Shown here piece by piece: positions 40,402 to 51,439 of a stretch of 64,000 nucleotides of DNA (positions within the stretch are counted from its first letter, which is position 1; each line of letters opens with the position of its first letter). The position numbers were made by a program, and so were the translations under genes. The stretch is from Volutella citrinella. Taxonomy: Eukaryota; Ascomycota; Sordariomycetes; Hypocreales; Nectriaceae. Under the pieces are notes generated by a model that was given only the letters and a program-made list of their open reading frames with translations, was not told where the DNA came from and ran no database searches. The stretch covers positions 310,001-374,000 of the forward strand of contig JAWZSP010000010.1 of assembly GCA_034401135.1 (NCBI GenBank), written 5' to 3'.

Positions 40402-41890
40402 GCTAGCTGTACAAGAAGGAGAGGTGATTGGCACGACTTGAAGGAAAAACTCGTCGGCAGGCTTTGAGATGGTGCACTGACTGAACCTACAACCCTCTAA
40501 ATGACTCCATTCGAAGGCCTCTTTTGGGATGCGAACCACCTGCGGGGCAAAACAATCCGGAAGCGGCTGCCAAGTCTACGGCGACTTCCGAGGGCCCCCT
40601 GACATTCAAATCGGAACCTGGGGTTGCCCTGCCTCTCAATGAGCCGAGCCCCATTTTTGGCCTTTCTTACGCGGGATGCGGTCGAAGATGCTCTTGTGGT
40701 CCGCCAACGCAGCGTTAGCCTGCTGCCACGTGTCGCATTAAAAAGGGTAGTTCTGCGCAAAACCTATGTGGAGATTGGGTGCCGCATGGAGGTTAGTCGA
40801 CCTGACAGCCTTGAGTCTTCTGGGACCCTAGAGGGCTCTGACGTTTCGGATATCACTCAACCACGGACTTGACCGAGAACCACAAACCGTTCCGGTCTTT
40901 GACGCTGACATTATTTGAACCACTAAAGGGCGCCAGGTGCTCAACGATCATCTCCTCAGATCGCCAGCTACTCCTTGAAGCTTTGGCTTCACGGGCAGGC
41001 GAGAGTCACTCTGACCCTGGCGGCAGCTGGGGGTGTTGATATGGGGCGTCTATTGAAACCTTGGTTCCAAAGGGGTGATTGGGGAGAGTCTAGTGCGGCT
41101 GCTCTTTGCATACTAGCCGGCAACATTGGTCAGCCTTTATCGGCGTACGGCAGCCAATAGTCTTTTTACGCCCTGTGGAAAAACTTATTCTGCCTATTGT
41201 GTGCTTACTTTGCCTCGGACACGCTCATCACGTGACTGCGAGTGCGCAAGTTCCTCCACTCATAGGGGGTAACGGGGGACCGGGGCCGCCAAGAGTTTGG
41301 CCGTTGATGTTGCTGGCTTGCACCAAGCGCGTCACACAACTCTACTCAGTATATAGGCAAAGGCGCTAGAGACCTGGGTTATATATGAAGGAGGTAAGGA
41401 AAGTAGAAAACGGCCGTCACGGATGGAAGCGTGAGGCATTCAGTCCCAGCCGTTTTCATCCGAAGCACGCCGATTTCGAAATGGAGTCGCGGGAGAAAGC
41501 CCATACGATTTTGCGCCGTCAATCCAATATGTTCTAGGCAGGTGGGACCGAATGCTTCAGCTCTGGCTTGTTTACCATACAAGGCTTGCCTACTGGAGGG
41601 CAAGAGGCTCATTCATCACGATTCTAGCGGGGGCATCTGCGGCATCCAGTCATAAGCCACCGCTAGGCATGCAAGTGCGGCGGGCGATTGGCCATGAGCG
41701 GTGGTCGGCCTGCTCCAGCTCATTCTCGCAAGGCCGGCGGCGCCTCTTTCTTCCGTTGGCCAGCCTGAGTCTCCATCTCTATCTATCTTTACCCTCATCG
41801 CCCCGTTGCGACACCAGTCATCATCAATGCTCCGCGAAGCAGCCAACGAGCCGGCGTCAGTAGCAAGTGCGCTGCCAGCCGAGCTGACCT
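40402..41890. other. no supported gene
   Basis: Short frames only. A plus-strand Leu/Pro-rich stretch at 41701-41890 precedes the fragment listed next and may be part of it in another frame. Confidence 0.3.
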
Positions 41891-42265
41891 TTGTGCATTT
41901 CCGGCACCCTGGACGACGGCGGCATCGACTACGACGTCGCGCTCGTCGCATGCGGCATCATCGCCAACAACGCGTGGGACTCCGTCTTTTTCACCAGGAC
42001 GCGACGCTTTGCGGCGGACGTGAAGAGCGACCCCGATGTGGCGGCAAAGCCCAAAGACGGCATCCTGCGCGAATCGGGCTACTATGTGCATGTGACTGGC
42101 TTCGACGACCCTGCCAATGACCCGTGGCCGGCCCTGGTGCGATTCGACGATTGGCGCTTCCCCCACAATCGCCTCCCGAAGCCATGGCGCACGCTGCGTC
42201 GGCAGGTCCCTGGCATGCGGCGGCGCTGTGTCTTGAGCAACTTCGCTCACGGTTCACGGGGATAG
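41891..42265 (+). pseudogene. uncharacterised conserved-looking fragment, 5' incomplete
   Basis: The frame reads CISGTLDDGGIDYDVALVAC, then NNAWDSVFFTRTRRFAADVK, ILRESGYYVHVTGFDDPAND and FDDWRFPHNRLPKPWRTL. It is a compact globular sequence with Trp- and Asp-rich motifs, strongly protein-like and without stops. No credible start lies upstream and the frame before 41880 is broken, so only the C-terminal part remains. I do not recognise the family with certainty. Confidence 0.45.
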
Positions 42266-44712
42266 TCTTATAAACAGCCTGATAAAACGATTGCTTACAG
42301 TACTACAAAGCACATGAGCCCATCACCGTCCTCCCTCTCACCGCCGAAAAATGTCCGGCGACCGCTGAGCTTTCAAATGGAAGCACAGTATCACACACAG
42401 TAGACTCCTCGCCAAGTTGACCTCGACCACTTCCATCTGTGTTTTATCAAGCCCACGTCTTTCACAATAAGACCTGCTTTCTCCTTCTGACTGACGACCA
42501 CTCGCGTGCCGCATGGTCGCCACCCGTCAAGGCTCTCAGGGTGTAAGCCCTTCTGTCCTGATGATGGCATTCTTAGGCCCCCAACAATTGTTCACATGCG
42601 GCCCGAGAACCGGAATAGTGGGAGAAAATTGGATCAACGTGCTTGGCAGGGCGTTCCCATCGGCTAGATGGGTCGTCACATAGTAGACCTGCAAATTCTT
42701 CTTGGAGAAGCTGTCCATCATGTCGTTCAGTAGATTCATGCCCTGGACGTCGCTATTGATACATTCTTGGGCGGGAAAAAGCAATGGCGCGGATGATCCC
42801 AGACCTTTCCAGGGTTCGCGTTTGCTCACGACGCTGTTCCGATCATCGCCACCGCACTGCTGCTTCGACACTCGGGTAAATCTCTTTTGGCGGCTTGGCA
42901 ATAGAGCATCTGCGGTCCAACTTCGTCTTAAAGAAATTCCGTCTTTTGTTTTTTTTTGTAAAATTACTTGACCTTTATTGAACTCGGGGAGGACAGAGAG
43001 CTAAATTATACGATAGATAGACAGCAAACTATAAAAGCAGCATCTCCGCCTTATCCTACGGCCAGTGGCTGTGTGACATCAATAACAAAGCAGCAGTGGA
43101 GCCAAGGCGCCAAGCCATATCGCACCAGATGGTAACCGAATAAGAAACCTAAGTTACGCACGCAATGGAGAAATAAATACACTGGCTTTGAGTCCCAGTG
43201 CGTTGAACAGACAACTGCCGTCGACCAAGTTCACTAGACATGGACAAATGGAACCACCGATCCCACAAGGGTTGGTGATTTGTGACCCTATCACCCTCAG
43301 CGGCGCGCATACAACGACGCTCCGGAGTTGGCTAGGCCTTTGGGTCACCACCACCGGCCTCTGCCTGAAGTCGCATTCTAGTGCGAGCCTCGACGCGTAC
43401 CGTTTCGGCGCATCCCACCCTCCAACTCATCACCGCCAACTCTCTCTCCGCGCCCCCCCCGCCAGATGATAACGCTGGGATTAGGTCAGGCCAGCCTAAT
43501 CTGCCTTGTCGTGGCCTTTCCTCGATGTGACCTCGATTGAATCGAAGTCAACACCGCGCCCTCTCTCAGCTTCTGCCTTGCTTCCGGCGGTCCGGTCGGG
43601 GCAAAATTCCGCTTCGTTCATGCTTCGAGTGATTGCAGAACGGTACCCAGCCCCTGGTCGGTGCAACAGCGGCTGTTCTCCATCTCCGCTCACGAAGATC
43701 TGTTACAACTACCGAAGGTGAAGGAAGGGTCATCTTCCCACGTTGGCCGGCAGTGGCACATTTAATACGTGATGAGTGCGCGAGGGATCTTGGCGCTTGC
43801 GATCTCACATCACATGTGCGCAAACTCAATGGCGAATCACGAGAGGACATGGTGCGGGCGACGAGCCCATGTTGAATGAACATGAAGAACAAATTCGTGC
43901 ACGAAGATGGTCGAGAGAAGTGACTGAGGGAGACTGAATCCAAGCGGCGCGTGGGCTAGTCGTCCAGGAAGGTGGTGAGTGGGAGAAATAACAACCGATC
44001 ACAGCCCTGGCGGCTTGGGCAGGTCTGTCGCTCGACAGCTCAAGGAGGGCCTGCAGCCGAGTACAAGGCATCAGGTGTTAGACCGCTGAAGGACTTGTGC
44101 ATTGTTGTGCAGGATGCTCCTCAACCCTGCGTTAAGTGGCGAGTAGTGAAACTCATACTATATACACAACGTGCGCAATACCGAGAGCAGGAGTAGCCAC
44201 TTCGACCACAATTTGCTTGAATTCAACGTATATATAATAAATACCCGGCTCGGGTTTGCATCAGACTGCTCCTATGGGTTGTTTTGAGTTCGAAGTGTAG
44301 TGTCAAGCTGTTCACTAGCTTCGCGGACGACACAACAGACTAGCGGGCTGATGGGCTTGGTGTGGCAATGCAATCAAAGGAGTCTGTAACGGGATTCGGT
44401 TCTAGCAGCACTTCATCGGACTGGCCGAGGATCTGTCATTTGGTGACAGCGTAGCACTTGCTCCGACAACTCAACGCGACCGAGTATGCGGAGGTGTGCT
44501 CCTGAATCGTGCGCCTCCTCGAGCCTGGGTGCATTGTAGTTCGGGCAAGGGTTACCATGACCATGTTCAAATGAGTCGGCATAGCACTGTCTGTTGGCGT
44601 GGCGACGCAGGCCAGCCTTGCATCCACACGGTGGCTCTGAGCTATTTTGGGCACTGCCTTATAAGCTGACACGCGCCGCTTGCCAACGGGAATGTACCCA
44701 ACCTAGACAACC
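42266..44712. other. mostly empty; one doubtful ORF
   Basis: A minus frame at 42536-42901 (for example MMDSFSKKNLQVYYVTTHLA) is protein-like but has no known motif and no supporting splice sites. Other frames (43188-43469, 43566-43943) look incidental. A T-run at about 42946 is noted. Confidence 0.3.
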
Positions 44713-45304
44713 ATGTCCGACGACAACGTGCAGCCAACAATCGAATTCGAAGAAGAGAGATTGGGAGATGAGCGCAGTGAAGCTAGTGATGACGAATCTG
44801 GCCGTGAGGAGGGTAGCGAAACTGATGACGCTGAAACCCACGGTGATCAGTCTGGGTTGTCTGCTGATGACGAACCCGATTTTACTGAAAGCCAAGAGAA
44901 ATTTGACGACGAAGCCCTGGATTTAGCGGGGGGGGAACTTGGGTTCATTCTTCATGAACGGCTGGGTGCTACAGAAAAAGAATACGGTACGTGGTTACAC
45001 ATCATAAGAGCGGCGCGACGAAATGAAGATCTAATCTCGAGATAACTAACTAGGGCCTCCAACCGAAGAGGAGAAAACCAAGTTTCTTGACGCGCTGAAG
45101 GAGCATGGGGCGACGGAAAGATCCTTGCAGCTCATCTACAACTTGCCTATCGAGGAACTTGAATATCACTGTTTGAGACGCGATGAGGAGGGCGAATGCG
45201 ATGGGGATGGCGAAAGCGATGGGGATGGCGAAAGCGATGAGGATGCTGAAGATCGCCCGCGAAAAAAGGCACGGACGAGCGACAAGGAAGATGTGCATTG
45301 GTAG
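44713..45304 (+). CDS. acidic nuclear-type protein, 174 residues
   Basis: Exons 44713-44986 and 45054-45304 with a 67-nt GT-AG intron whose 3' end carries a good CTAACTAG. The joined frame gives 174 residues and a proper TAG. The N-terminal 75 residues are dominated by Asp, Glu and Ser. A short structured segment follows (PPTEEEKTKFLDALKEHGAT then LIYNLPIEELEYHC), then an imperfect repeat GDGESDGDGESDEDAED and a basic end (RPRKKARTSDKEDVHW) that could be a nuclear localisation signal. Acidic-plus-NLS architecture suggests a histone- or chromatin-associated or regulatory protein. No named domain recognised. Intact, unlike most neighbours. Confidence 0.65.
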
Positions 45305-45599
45305 CCTATTCGTAGTTTACGCGTATCCAATTCTCAATTATGGCTTTCTTGTTACACCGACACCTACTCTGCCGCTCCTGGGTAGGAGATGGGCACGTTC
45401 AATCCCATGTGCTACCATCGGTGACGAGATGACGCATGGCAATTCAGGTCTGGTGTCATCCTGCACACAACATTCCTCACTAGCCAGTACAGGAGCCTCC
45501 GGGGCAAGTGCTACAGAGCCCCGACCCGTGAATAGGGGTTATTGTGCAGCGGGTGCAGCGGCTTGGACGGCGAGCGATACGTAAAGGCCGAGTCTCCCG

Positions 45600-46198
45600 C
45601 TATTTTATGCTTCCTGACCTACCCTCGCAAGTTCCCTCTCAACCGCCTTCTCAGCTATGGGACTCCAACGCATCTGGTTTTGATGCTCCACCTCCTCTCC
45701 CCTCCCATGGTGCTCCAGGGTGCTTCGGAGCAACGCCGACCCCCGCGCTCTGCACGGGCACTACCCCAACCCCTCTGGCCCTTCAGACTTGTACGCTGCG
45801 CTGCAAGAGGAGCAGGTTGCTCCACCACCGGAGGACTTCAAACCTTCCGACCCTGATCTCATTCCTCATAAGCAGAAGTCCAAGTTCGAGGGCGACGTCT
45901 ATACCCCGAGATGGGTGCGAGGATACGGCAGCAAGCGAGAGGGCTGGTGCGGCATCTGTAAGCCTGGCAGGTGGCTGGCCCTCCGGAACTCGACTTTCTG
46001 CGACGACAAGTCGTACAGACATGGAATCAGTGCCACAACTAGAAACATTTTCCAGGAGCCTAGGCACGAGCGACGCAAGGACGATGACGCGGATGTTTGG
46101 GAGGGTCTCTGTGGCAACTGCAGCCAATAAATCGCGCCTGCGAGCAGCAAGAAGAAGGGGACTACTTGGTTCAGACATACTGTACATACAAGGTGAAT
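45600..46198 (+). pseudogene. Rua1 C-terminal domain gene, frameshift and premature stop
   Basis: The frame at 45720-46130 contains KSKFEGDVYTPRWVRGYGSK, REGWCGICKPGRWLALRNST, SYRHGISATTRNIFQEPRHE and DVWEGLCGNCSQ, the Cys-containing C-terminal domain of Rua1-type zinc-finger transcription regulators (named from Ustilago). A TAA at 46128-46130 interrupts it, and the same frame then continues with ASSKKKGTTWFRHT, the expected end of the domain. Upstream, the Pro/Ser-rich linker (SQLWDSNASGFDAPPPLPSH) sits in another frame, so there is also a frameshift near 45715. Relatives regulate secondary metabolism or unknown targets; this copy is disrupted. Confidence 0.7.
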
Positions 46199-46455
46199 AG
46201 TATATGAAGCGTCCTCGTACCCGGCGAGGCTAACACTCTATTCCAGTATAGCCGCATCCAAGGCCAAAGACATCCATAGGCGGCTCCGCATGTGCGAGGT
46301 AGTCAGAGTGCATTGAGAATCTCATAATGTTCGATCGGACAAGTTTTACCTTTACGACAAACATAACGAGGAAAAGTTTACAGATAGGGGCAAGTGGCAC
46401 AAAAACGACGGAGGGCTACTTCATGAAGATGGAAAGTACTGGTGTAAAAGCTGGC

Positions 46456-46842
46456 CTAAATAGCTTGTATGTGACTGCGATGAGATTTCCGCCTCGACCC
46501 TCCTCGTTTTGTTTCCCAGTCTCCTTCGTGCACCAATAAACAACAATTATAAGAAAACCACCAAACCAGTCTGCCAGCCCACGGGATTACTATTCCTTCC
46601 GATTTCATGCCATGCCCACTGATCCGGAGTTCTGTAACAAAGCGGCCACATGAGGAAAGCTTGTACGCAAACCCTCTAGAGCCTTCTGCGCCCACTTCCT
46701 CATTGAGCCCATCAAGCCGAATCTGCCCTATTCTTTTCACCGAGCCATCTGTATAGTGAAGGAGTAGTCCGCAATATCCGCCTTGCATTTCAGGCTTCCC
46801 GCATGTCGTCATGCCTGATACACCCGTGAGACGAGCAGTCAT
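46456..46842 (-). CDS. C-terminal part of a conserved fungal protein of unknown function
   Basis: From ATG 46842 the frame gives 128 residues: EMQGGYCGLLLHYTDGSVKR, IGQIRLDGLNEEV, then PWAGRLVWWFSYNCCLLVHE. This beta-rich block ending in G-x-L-x-W-W-F-S resembles, from memory, a C-terminal domain recurring in fungal proteins often annotated only as hypothetical. The N-terminal part of such proteins is not seen upstream, where sequence to 47000 gives no matching frame, so the gene is likely truncated. Confidence 0.45.
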   Translation of the reverse strand: MTARLTGVSGMTTCGKPEMQGGYCGLLLHYTDGSVKRIGQIRLDGLNEEVGAEGSRGFAYKLSSCGRFVTELRISGHGMKSEGIVIPWAGRLVWWFSYNCCLLVHEGDWETKRGGSRRKSHRSHIQAI

Positions 46843-47499
46843 GACAAGCTATCATTTACTGTCGAAACACCAAATAGAACTGGATTACGCTACACTCTGC
46901 GGAATAGATGGCATCCTGGCCGATCCACCAACGCCATGCAGGAACAGGCTGTATTTATTCGGACTAAGTTCGCCCAGAGCGGTAGAGACTGCCTGATACA
47001 CTAGCGCCCAAAGCGCTGCGTACTAATGCCACGCCATGTAGACAGGAGTTGGCCAAGAAGACCGAATGGTCTAAGGGCAGAGTCTCTTTGCCATAACAGC
47101 AAGACAAACAAGCGATCTCTATGGCTGTCCGAAGATTCAAGTGCTGCGTCGTACCCCCAAGAGGCTTGCTGGAGCCAAAAAAAAAAAAAAAAAAAAAAAA
47201 GGAACGCGCCATTTGAGCTCCCACCATGTCCACCCACCACGGAACGCCCGGGCGCAAGCTTCGAAGGCTCGCGTAAAGCTACCAGACAGATGCATCGGTA
47301 TCGGAGTTGCCACCAGTTGCCGGGCCGAAGTTGAAACGATTCCGCCACCAATCCTCCATCAGACGGTTGCTCCTCCTGCCCCAGGTCTCACCTCGATCGC
47401 TAAATCCCTCTTCACAACTTCACAGCAATTCATATAAAGGAGTGCTGGCGGGGACAGGTGATATCATACATTGACGCCAAGTCTGATGGCTTGCGATTC
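46843..47499. other. no supported gene; A24 tract
   Basis: Contains a run of 24 A at 47177-47200 and no recognisable coding region. The tract might be the tail of a retroposed sequence lying at about 47030-47176, but no target duplication was found. Confidence 0.35.
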
Positions 47500-47863
47500 T
47501 TGCTGGCTGCCAGGCAGCACAAGGAGCGGGGCGACGCAGCAGGCGCGCTCAAAGATGTACGAGATGGCTCTGCCTTACTTCCCCGGCCAGGCCAAGCTGC
47601 TTGGCAAGATCGAGAGGCTCCACGCTCGCCTGCATGGCACCGGCGGCACTGTCAGCGGCGAGACTCGGGCCGACAGGAAGAAGCGGCGGCCGGTGTATGA
47701 GGATGATGGAGACTACGAGGATGCCGAGGCTGATGTTGACGAAGAGCTGTACATCGAGACGAAACCCAAGGCGCGCAAGTTGAAAGTCAAGACAATCGCT
47801 ACGCATCCCGAGGATGGTGGGCCACCATCGCCTCGCGCGCAGCTAACCCCAAACAGATCCTGA
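47500..47863 (+). pseudogene. uncharacterised fragment with acidic linker
   Basis: One frame reads MYEMALPYFPGQAKLLGKIE, a TPR-like amphipathic helix pair, then a basic stretch RADRKKRRPVYEDDGDYEDA, an acidic segment, and KLKVKTIATHPEDGGPPSPR before the stop at 47863. In the next frame NPKQILNELCR continues. It looks like an internal piece of a larger nuclear protein with breaks at both ends. The repeat at 47868 begins just after it. Family not identified. Confidence 0.4.
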
Positions 47864-47867
47864 ACGA

Positions 47868-47950
47868 ACTTTGTCGGCACAATGTGTGTGCCAAGACCTG
47901 TTAGCTGAGAGAGAGATGATGAATGAAGGGAGTGGGGACCGCTAGCATCG
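47868..47950 (+). repeat. dispersed repeat, copy B
   Basis: Inverted partner of 22868-22950. It starts immediately after the preceding fragment, which may mark its insertion border. Confidence 0.75.
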
Positions 47951-49648
47951 ATGTTGTCTCACCAGAAGGCCTGAAGAGAGAAAACAGGTGGTCCACTCGT
48001 CTTGGGACGTTCTGCACGCACCAGGGTGCATTGAGCACCCCACGGGATCGACCAGGGGGGCAGCGCAATCGTGACCTGCAGCCCGTATCCCTGTCAGGTA
48101 TGTGCACGACGAGTCAACAATGAGCTACCAGCTGCAGGATCTGTCTTCTTCTTCCAGGCCGCGTTGTTGCGTCCGATTTTCCAAGCTTGATGGACGAAAG
48201 GTCAGAATGCCCCGTGTCAACGTTGTGCCGATGTTGGGTTTTGTTGAAACCTGGAAAGCAAAAGAGCCAACCATCTTCCAATCTGCACCATCCATGTATT
48301 GGCTCTCATGGATTGATTTACAATACGCTCACATCCCAAGACCGGTCCCACATGAGTTGGCCCATTCGAACGCCCCGGTGTGGCACCCACCAGTCCATCG
48401 CCACAACGCGTAGGGATGTAGCCAGTGAGTGAACACAGACACAGCCCGATACGCGCTATTATAGGGTCGCGTAGTAGTATGACAGGGGATCGCCATGCTC
48501 CGCGCGCCAGGAAGCTGGCCCCTAAGCACTGCTTCCGTTGTGGCACCCTATGAACGGCCGTCCAACAGCTTGGATTTTTTTTATTTTCCCCGTCTATTTT
48601 GGGCAGAGTCCAGCCCTCTGTCGGAGCATTTCGTCCCACTTCCGGTGGTGGTTCGGCATCGTCAAGGTGTGGTACTGCCTGCTGTTGCTGCGAGTCTCCC
48701 TTGGCTGCAGTGGCACCTGCTAACAGAGACCCAAAAACTACCTCGTACCACGACAGTTCGAACAGATGTTTATCAGTCGAGGAGTACATCAACAAGTAAA
48801 GCAGAGAACTGGTGTCGACTGAAAGCGACCCTGGGATGGGAAATAGGCTGAGCTCCTCGTAATTTCATCGACGGTTTTTCTCAGCTTTCCATGGCGCGTG
48901 AAGTCTTGGGGTGCGCGAGCTCCTGCCATGTTGTCTCAGCTAATCTCCCTCTCACTACCTAATTTCGCCAACCATCCGGACCTCCCTAAAATCCTTCCTA
49001 GTTTAGGCTGGCTTAGGGCCTGATCAAAGCCTAATCAAAGCATAATACTATCTGTAGACCGTGCCGTTTTGGTCCCTGGCTCGGTCACATGCGATCTGTC
49101 ATGCCCGACTGCTTGCTATTTCCTACATTACACGCTCTCGCAAACATCAATGGCAAGGACAATATGCCCGATGGTCGAGGACAGGAACTGAAAGACAGTG
49201 GTGAAAAGCAAAGAAAGGTACCATCTCTCTGATAAGGATTGTCTGGGCACACGCCAGGCGCCGACTGTTGTTAGGGCGTCCGAGCTGCGAATGAAGGGAC
49301 GCCTCCACCTTTTGCCAAGTACGGCTTAGCTGTACTCTGTTCGTGGCGGGCAGCTTGATTCCAGGGACTCTCCCCTTAGACGAAGCAAGGATAAGTAGAC
49401 ACTGGCCCATCGATGCCGCGGCGGATCCGTGTCATGTGCTAGTAGTTCCACTCTTGAATGTCATTGATCTGGGATGAGGATCCGTTGCTTTTAGTCGTCC
49501 TTCTCCCCTCTGTCTTACATCGCTAGTGATAAATTCGTGAGTCCATCAAGGAATGCACACCAGACAATCAGCGATGCACACTCGCGCTTCCATGTCCCCC
49601 TCAACATGCGCACCAGACCCAAGGGTCATATGCAATACCTCGACATCC
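47951..49648. other. no supported gene
   Basis: Open frames such as minus 48217-48795 have no recognisable motif or good codon pattern. GGCTTAGGGCCTGATCAAAGCCTAATCAAAGC at about 49010 is a short local repeat. Nothing else is seen. Confidence 0.3.
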
Positions 49649-50497
49649 ATGGAAACGATCAAAGCCGACATCCCAGAGTGGCTGGGGCGGCTGGACAACC
49701 TCAGGGGCAAGATCCATCAACGCCAAGCTGAGCTAGCCGCTGTTGCTACAGCCGACCAAAAGAACACAGAACCAAGGCCCATACGCAACAAGCCCTCGAC
49801 CGAGTCTCTCAGACCGACGGACGACGTGCCTGCGGCTTCCTTCCCAGAGCGTACGCTCGGCAATGCTCCCCCAATGACGACCGAGCCCTCAACACCTCCT
49901 GTCGAGGGAGGAAAGGAGGAAACCATATGTCGAAAACAAAGCTTCCAAACTGTATATTATGACAGCGACATGCAGAACTTCTTTGACGATCTCTCGAAAT
50001 TCGTGTCATCCAGCGGAAGATATATACTAAACGCCAAGAGTGCCGCAAAGATTGCCCCGACCAAGAGCCTAGCAGAGGTTGACAGTGATTGGGATATGAG
50101 AACACTACTTTTCAACCGAATGCCCTCAATTTCTCGACCTTGCTTCGGCCCTGGGAATGCGTACAATCGCCTGAAAAAGAGCCTAGAACTTGTAAATCGC
50201 ATGTGTGAGCAAGGTGCCCACCGGTTATTGCGCGAAGGCGATTGTAACGACGAAATCACAACGGCACGGGAGCAGCTCACCGAGGTCTTGGAAGTGATGA
50301 CCAAGGAGATGAAGCAGGTGCAACGCGAGGAGGCCGGGATTGAGCGACCCAGGCAGCGCCGATGTTGTAGGCAAGCCTGTACTTCGCCGTGCCAGACCAT
50401 CGATGCGCAGCCGAAGGTGTCGACAACCTCGTCGACGAGCTCTTTCGTCGGCAGTAAAAGTAGTACCAGCGGTCGACTTTGCATGACGGAATGCTAA
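49649..50497 (+). CDS. conserved fungal protein of unknown function, 3' end frameshifted
   Basis: ATG 49649 (METIKADIPEWLGRLDNLRG) is the best start; earlier in-frame ATGs at 49553 and 49574 give a non-conserved leader. The pattern of a WLGRLDNL..KI..RQAELA opening, the RNKPSTESLRP linker, then a QTVYYDSDMQNFFDDLSKFV block and a C-terminal amphipathic region (AYNRLKKSLELVNRMCEQGA, then EQLTEVLEVMTKEMKQVQRE) recurs in hypothetical proteins of ascomycete accessory regions as far as I recall. After about 50350 coding-like text jumps between frames (VGKPVLRRARPSM; EGVDNLVDELFRR), so the 3' end is frameshifted. No enzymatic motif; likely helical. Confidence 0.55.
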   Translation: METIKADIPEWLGRLDNLRGKIHQRQAELAAVATADQKNTEPRPIRNKPSTESLRPTDDVPAASFPERTLGNAPPMTTEPSTPPVEGGKEETICRKQSFQTVYYDSDMQNFFDDLSKFVSSSGRYILNAKSAAKIAPTKSLAEVDSDWDMRTLLFNRMPSISRPCFGPGNAYNRLKKSLELVNRMCEQGAHRLLREGDCNDEITTAREQLTEVLEVMTKEMKQVQREEAGIERPRQRRCCRQACTSPCQTIDAQPKVSTTSSTSSFVGSKSSTSGRLCMTEC

Positions 50498-50539
50498 CCG
50501 CCGTTATCGCGAGCAGTCGTTCTCCCGCAACTACAAATC

Positions 50540-50736
50540 CCCAGTCGCGCATCGCCGTGTCTGGAGAAGGCGAAAACGGTACCCCCGCCGGTCCGAGCAG
50601 CTCAACATCAAGGCCACCGATCATAGCAACGAAGTCTTCTTCAAGATCAAGCGCACCACCAAGCTCGAGAATTTCATGACGGCTTTCTGCAAGTCGCTCT
50701 CCTCGGATCGATTCCTCTTCGATGCTGAAGCATGGT
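50540..50736 (+). pseudogene. SUMO (SMT3-like) fragment
   Basis: One frame reads SEQLNIKATDHSNEVFFKIK, then RTTKLENFMTAFCKSLSSDR and FLFDA. This is the first half of the SUMO beta-grasp fold (family pattern: LNIKV.D....EVFFKIK..T.L..LM.AFC). The few residues normally between FC and KSLS are deleted. The N-terminal lead (GEGENGTPAG) lies in another frame, and the second half with the C-terminal diglycine is absent. Upstream of it is the conserved protein ending near 50497; downstream is the TAF1-like fragment. A decayed gene piece. Confidence 0.7.
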
Positions 50737-50797
50737 ATAAGCCCAACCCTGTTGCGGCTCTGGAGCCTGAACGAGGAGAGATTGCACGACCACGACC

Positions 50798-51007
50798 ATG
50801 GCCGACGACATCGAGTTTTCGTCTTTTGACGAGCAAGCCTGGAAGGCCCAAGATGCCGCCGAAGAGCGCGAGATCTCGCGCCTCGTGGAGGAGAGCCAGG
50901 AGGGTGGAAACGGAGGCCTCAAGCTCGACGACACGCCGTTCGACCAGTCGGGCAAGGCGGACGATGCAGAAGATTTCGAAGACATCAGTGATGACTACCT
51001 CCCCTAA
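50798..51007 (+). pseudogene. TAF1-like (TFIID subunit 1) N-terminal fragment
   Basis: ATG 50798 starts MADDIEFSSFDEQAWKAQDA, then AEEREISRLVEESQEGG and KADDAEDFEDISDDYLP before a TAA. The acidic DDAEDFEDISDDDLP signature is what I recall from the start of fungal TFIID subunit 1 (the TBP-binding region). Only 69 codons remain and the residue before LP, usually Asp, is Tyr. No continuation is seen. It may be a captured first exon. Confidence 0.5.
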
Positions 51008-51439
51008 GAAGATGATGGCACCCGAGTCCAGCCCACAGATACCCCCGATGCTGTACGTTTCACCTGCCCACGCCTGACCGCATTGGACGACACTGTCCGC
51101 TGCCGACATCGACCGCCCCTACCGGAAGTTGGGTCGTGTTGGAATGGGTCAAATGCTTAATCAAATATCGCCGGAAGAAGTATAAGAAGAGCTGATCTTC
51201 ATCTTCCTGTCCATCTCCTAGTCTAGACAATCAACTTCATTCATCTCAATCTAGTGTTCAACAGGCCGGATCGTCTACTCCCGGACAAGCTGAACCACTT
51301 TCGGCCAGTCAAGTGGTGAATTTAGCGTGGAGATAGAGAGACTGGCATGACTTGAAGTAGTGGATAGGCTCCATCAGGGCTGTCCAAAGCCTAAGAAGGG
51401 CGGTCAGAGACCCACTGGTGGCGTCGAAGTGAAGCACCT
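51008..51439. other. spacer, nothing recognised
   Basis: No gene or repeat identified. Confidence 0.35.

Noticed and set aside
41891..42265. HNH-type endonuclease label for this fragment
   Set aside because: The overall look suggested it, but no HNH histidine pattern can be pointed to, so it is left uncharacterised.
43566..43943. 125-codon minus-strand open frame
   Set aside because: Ser/Arg-rich low-information sequence with an equally open opposite strand; not supported.
47030..47200. Retroposed gene or SINE with A24 tail
   Set aside because: The A-run is real, but no target-site duplication, parent sequence or convincing promoter boxes were found.
48217..48795. 192-codon minus-strand open frame
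   Set aside because: No domain and protein-like text is weak; nothing in the surroundings supports a gene.
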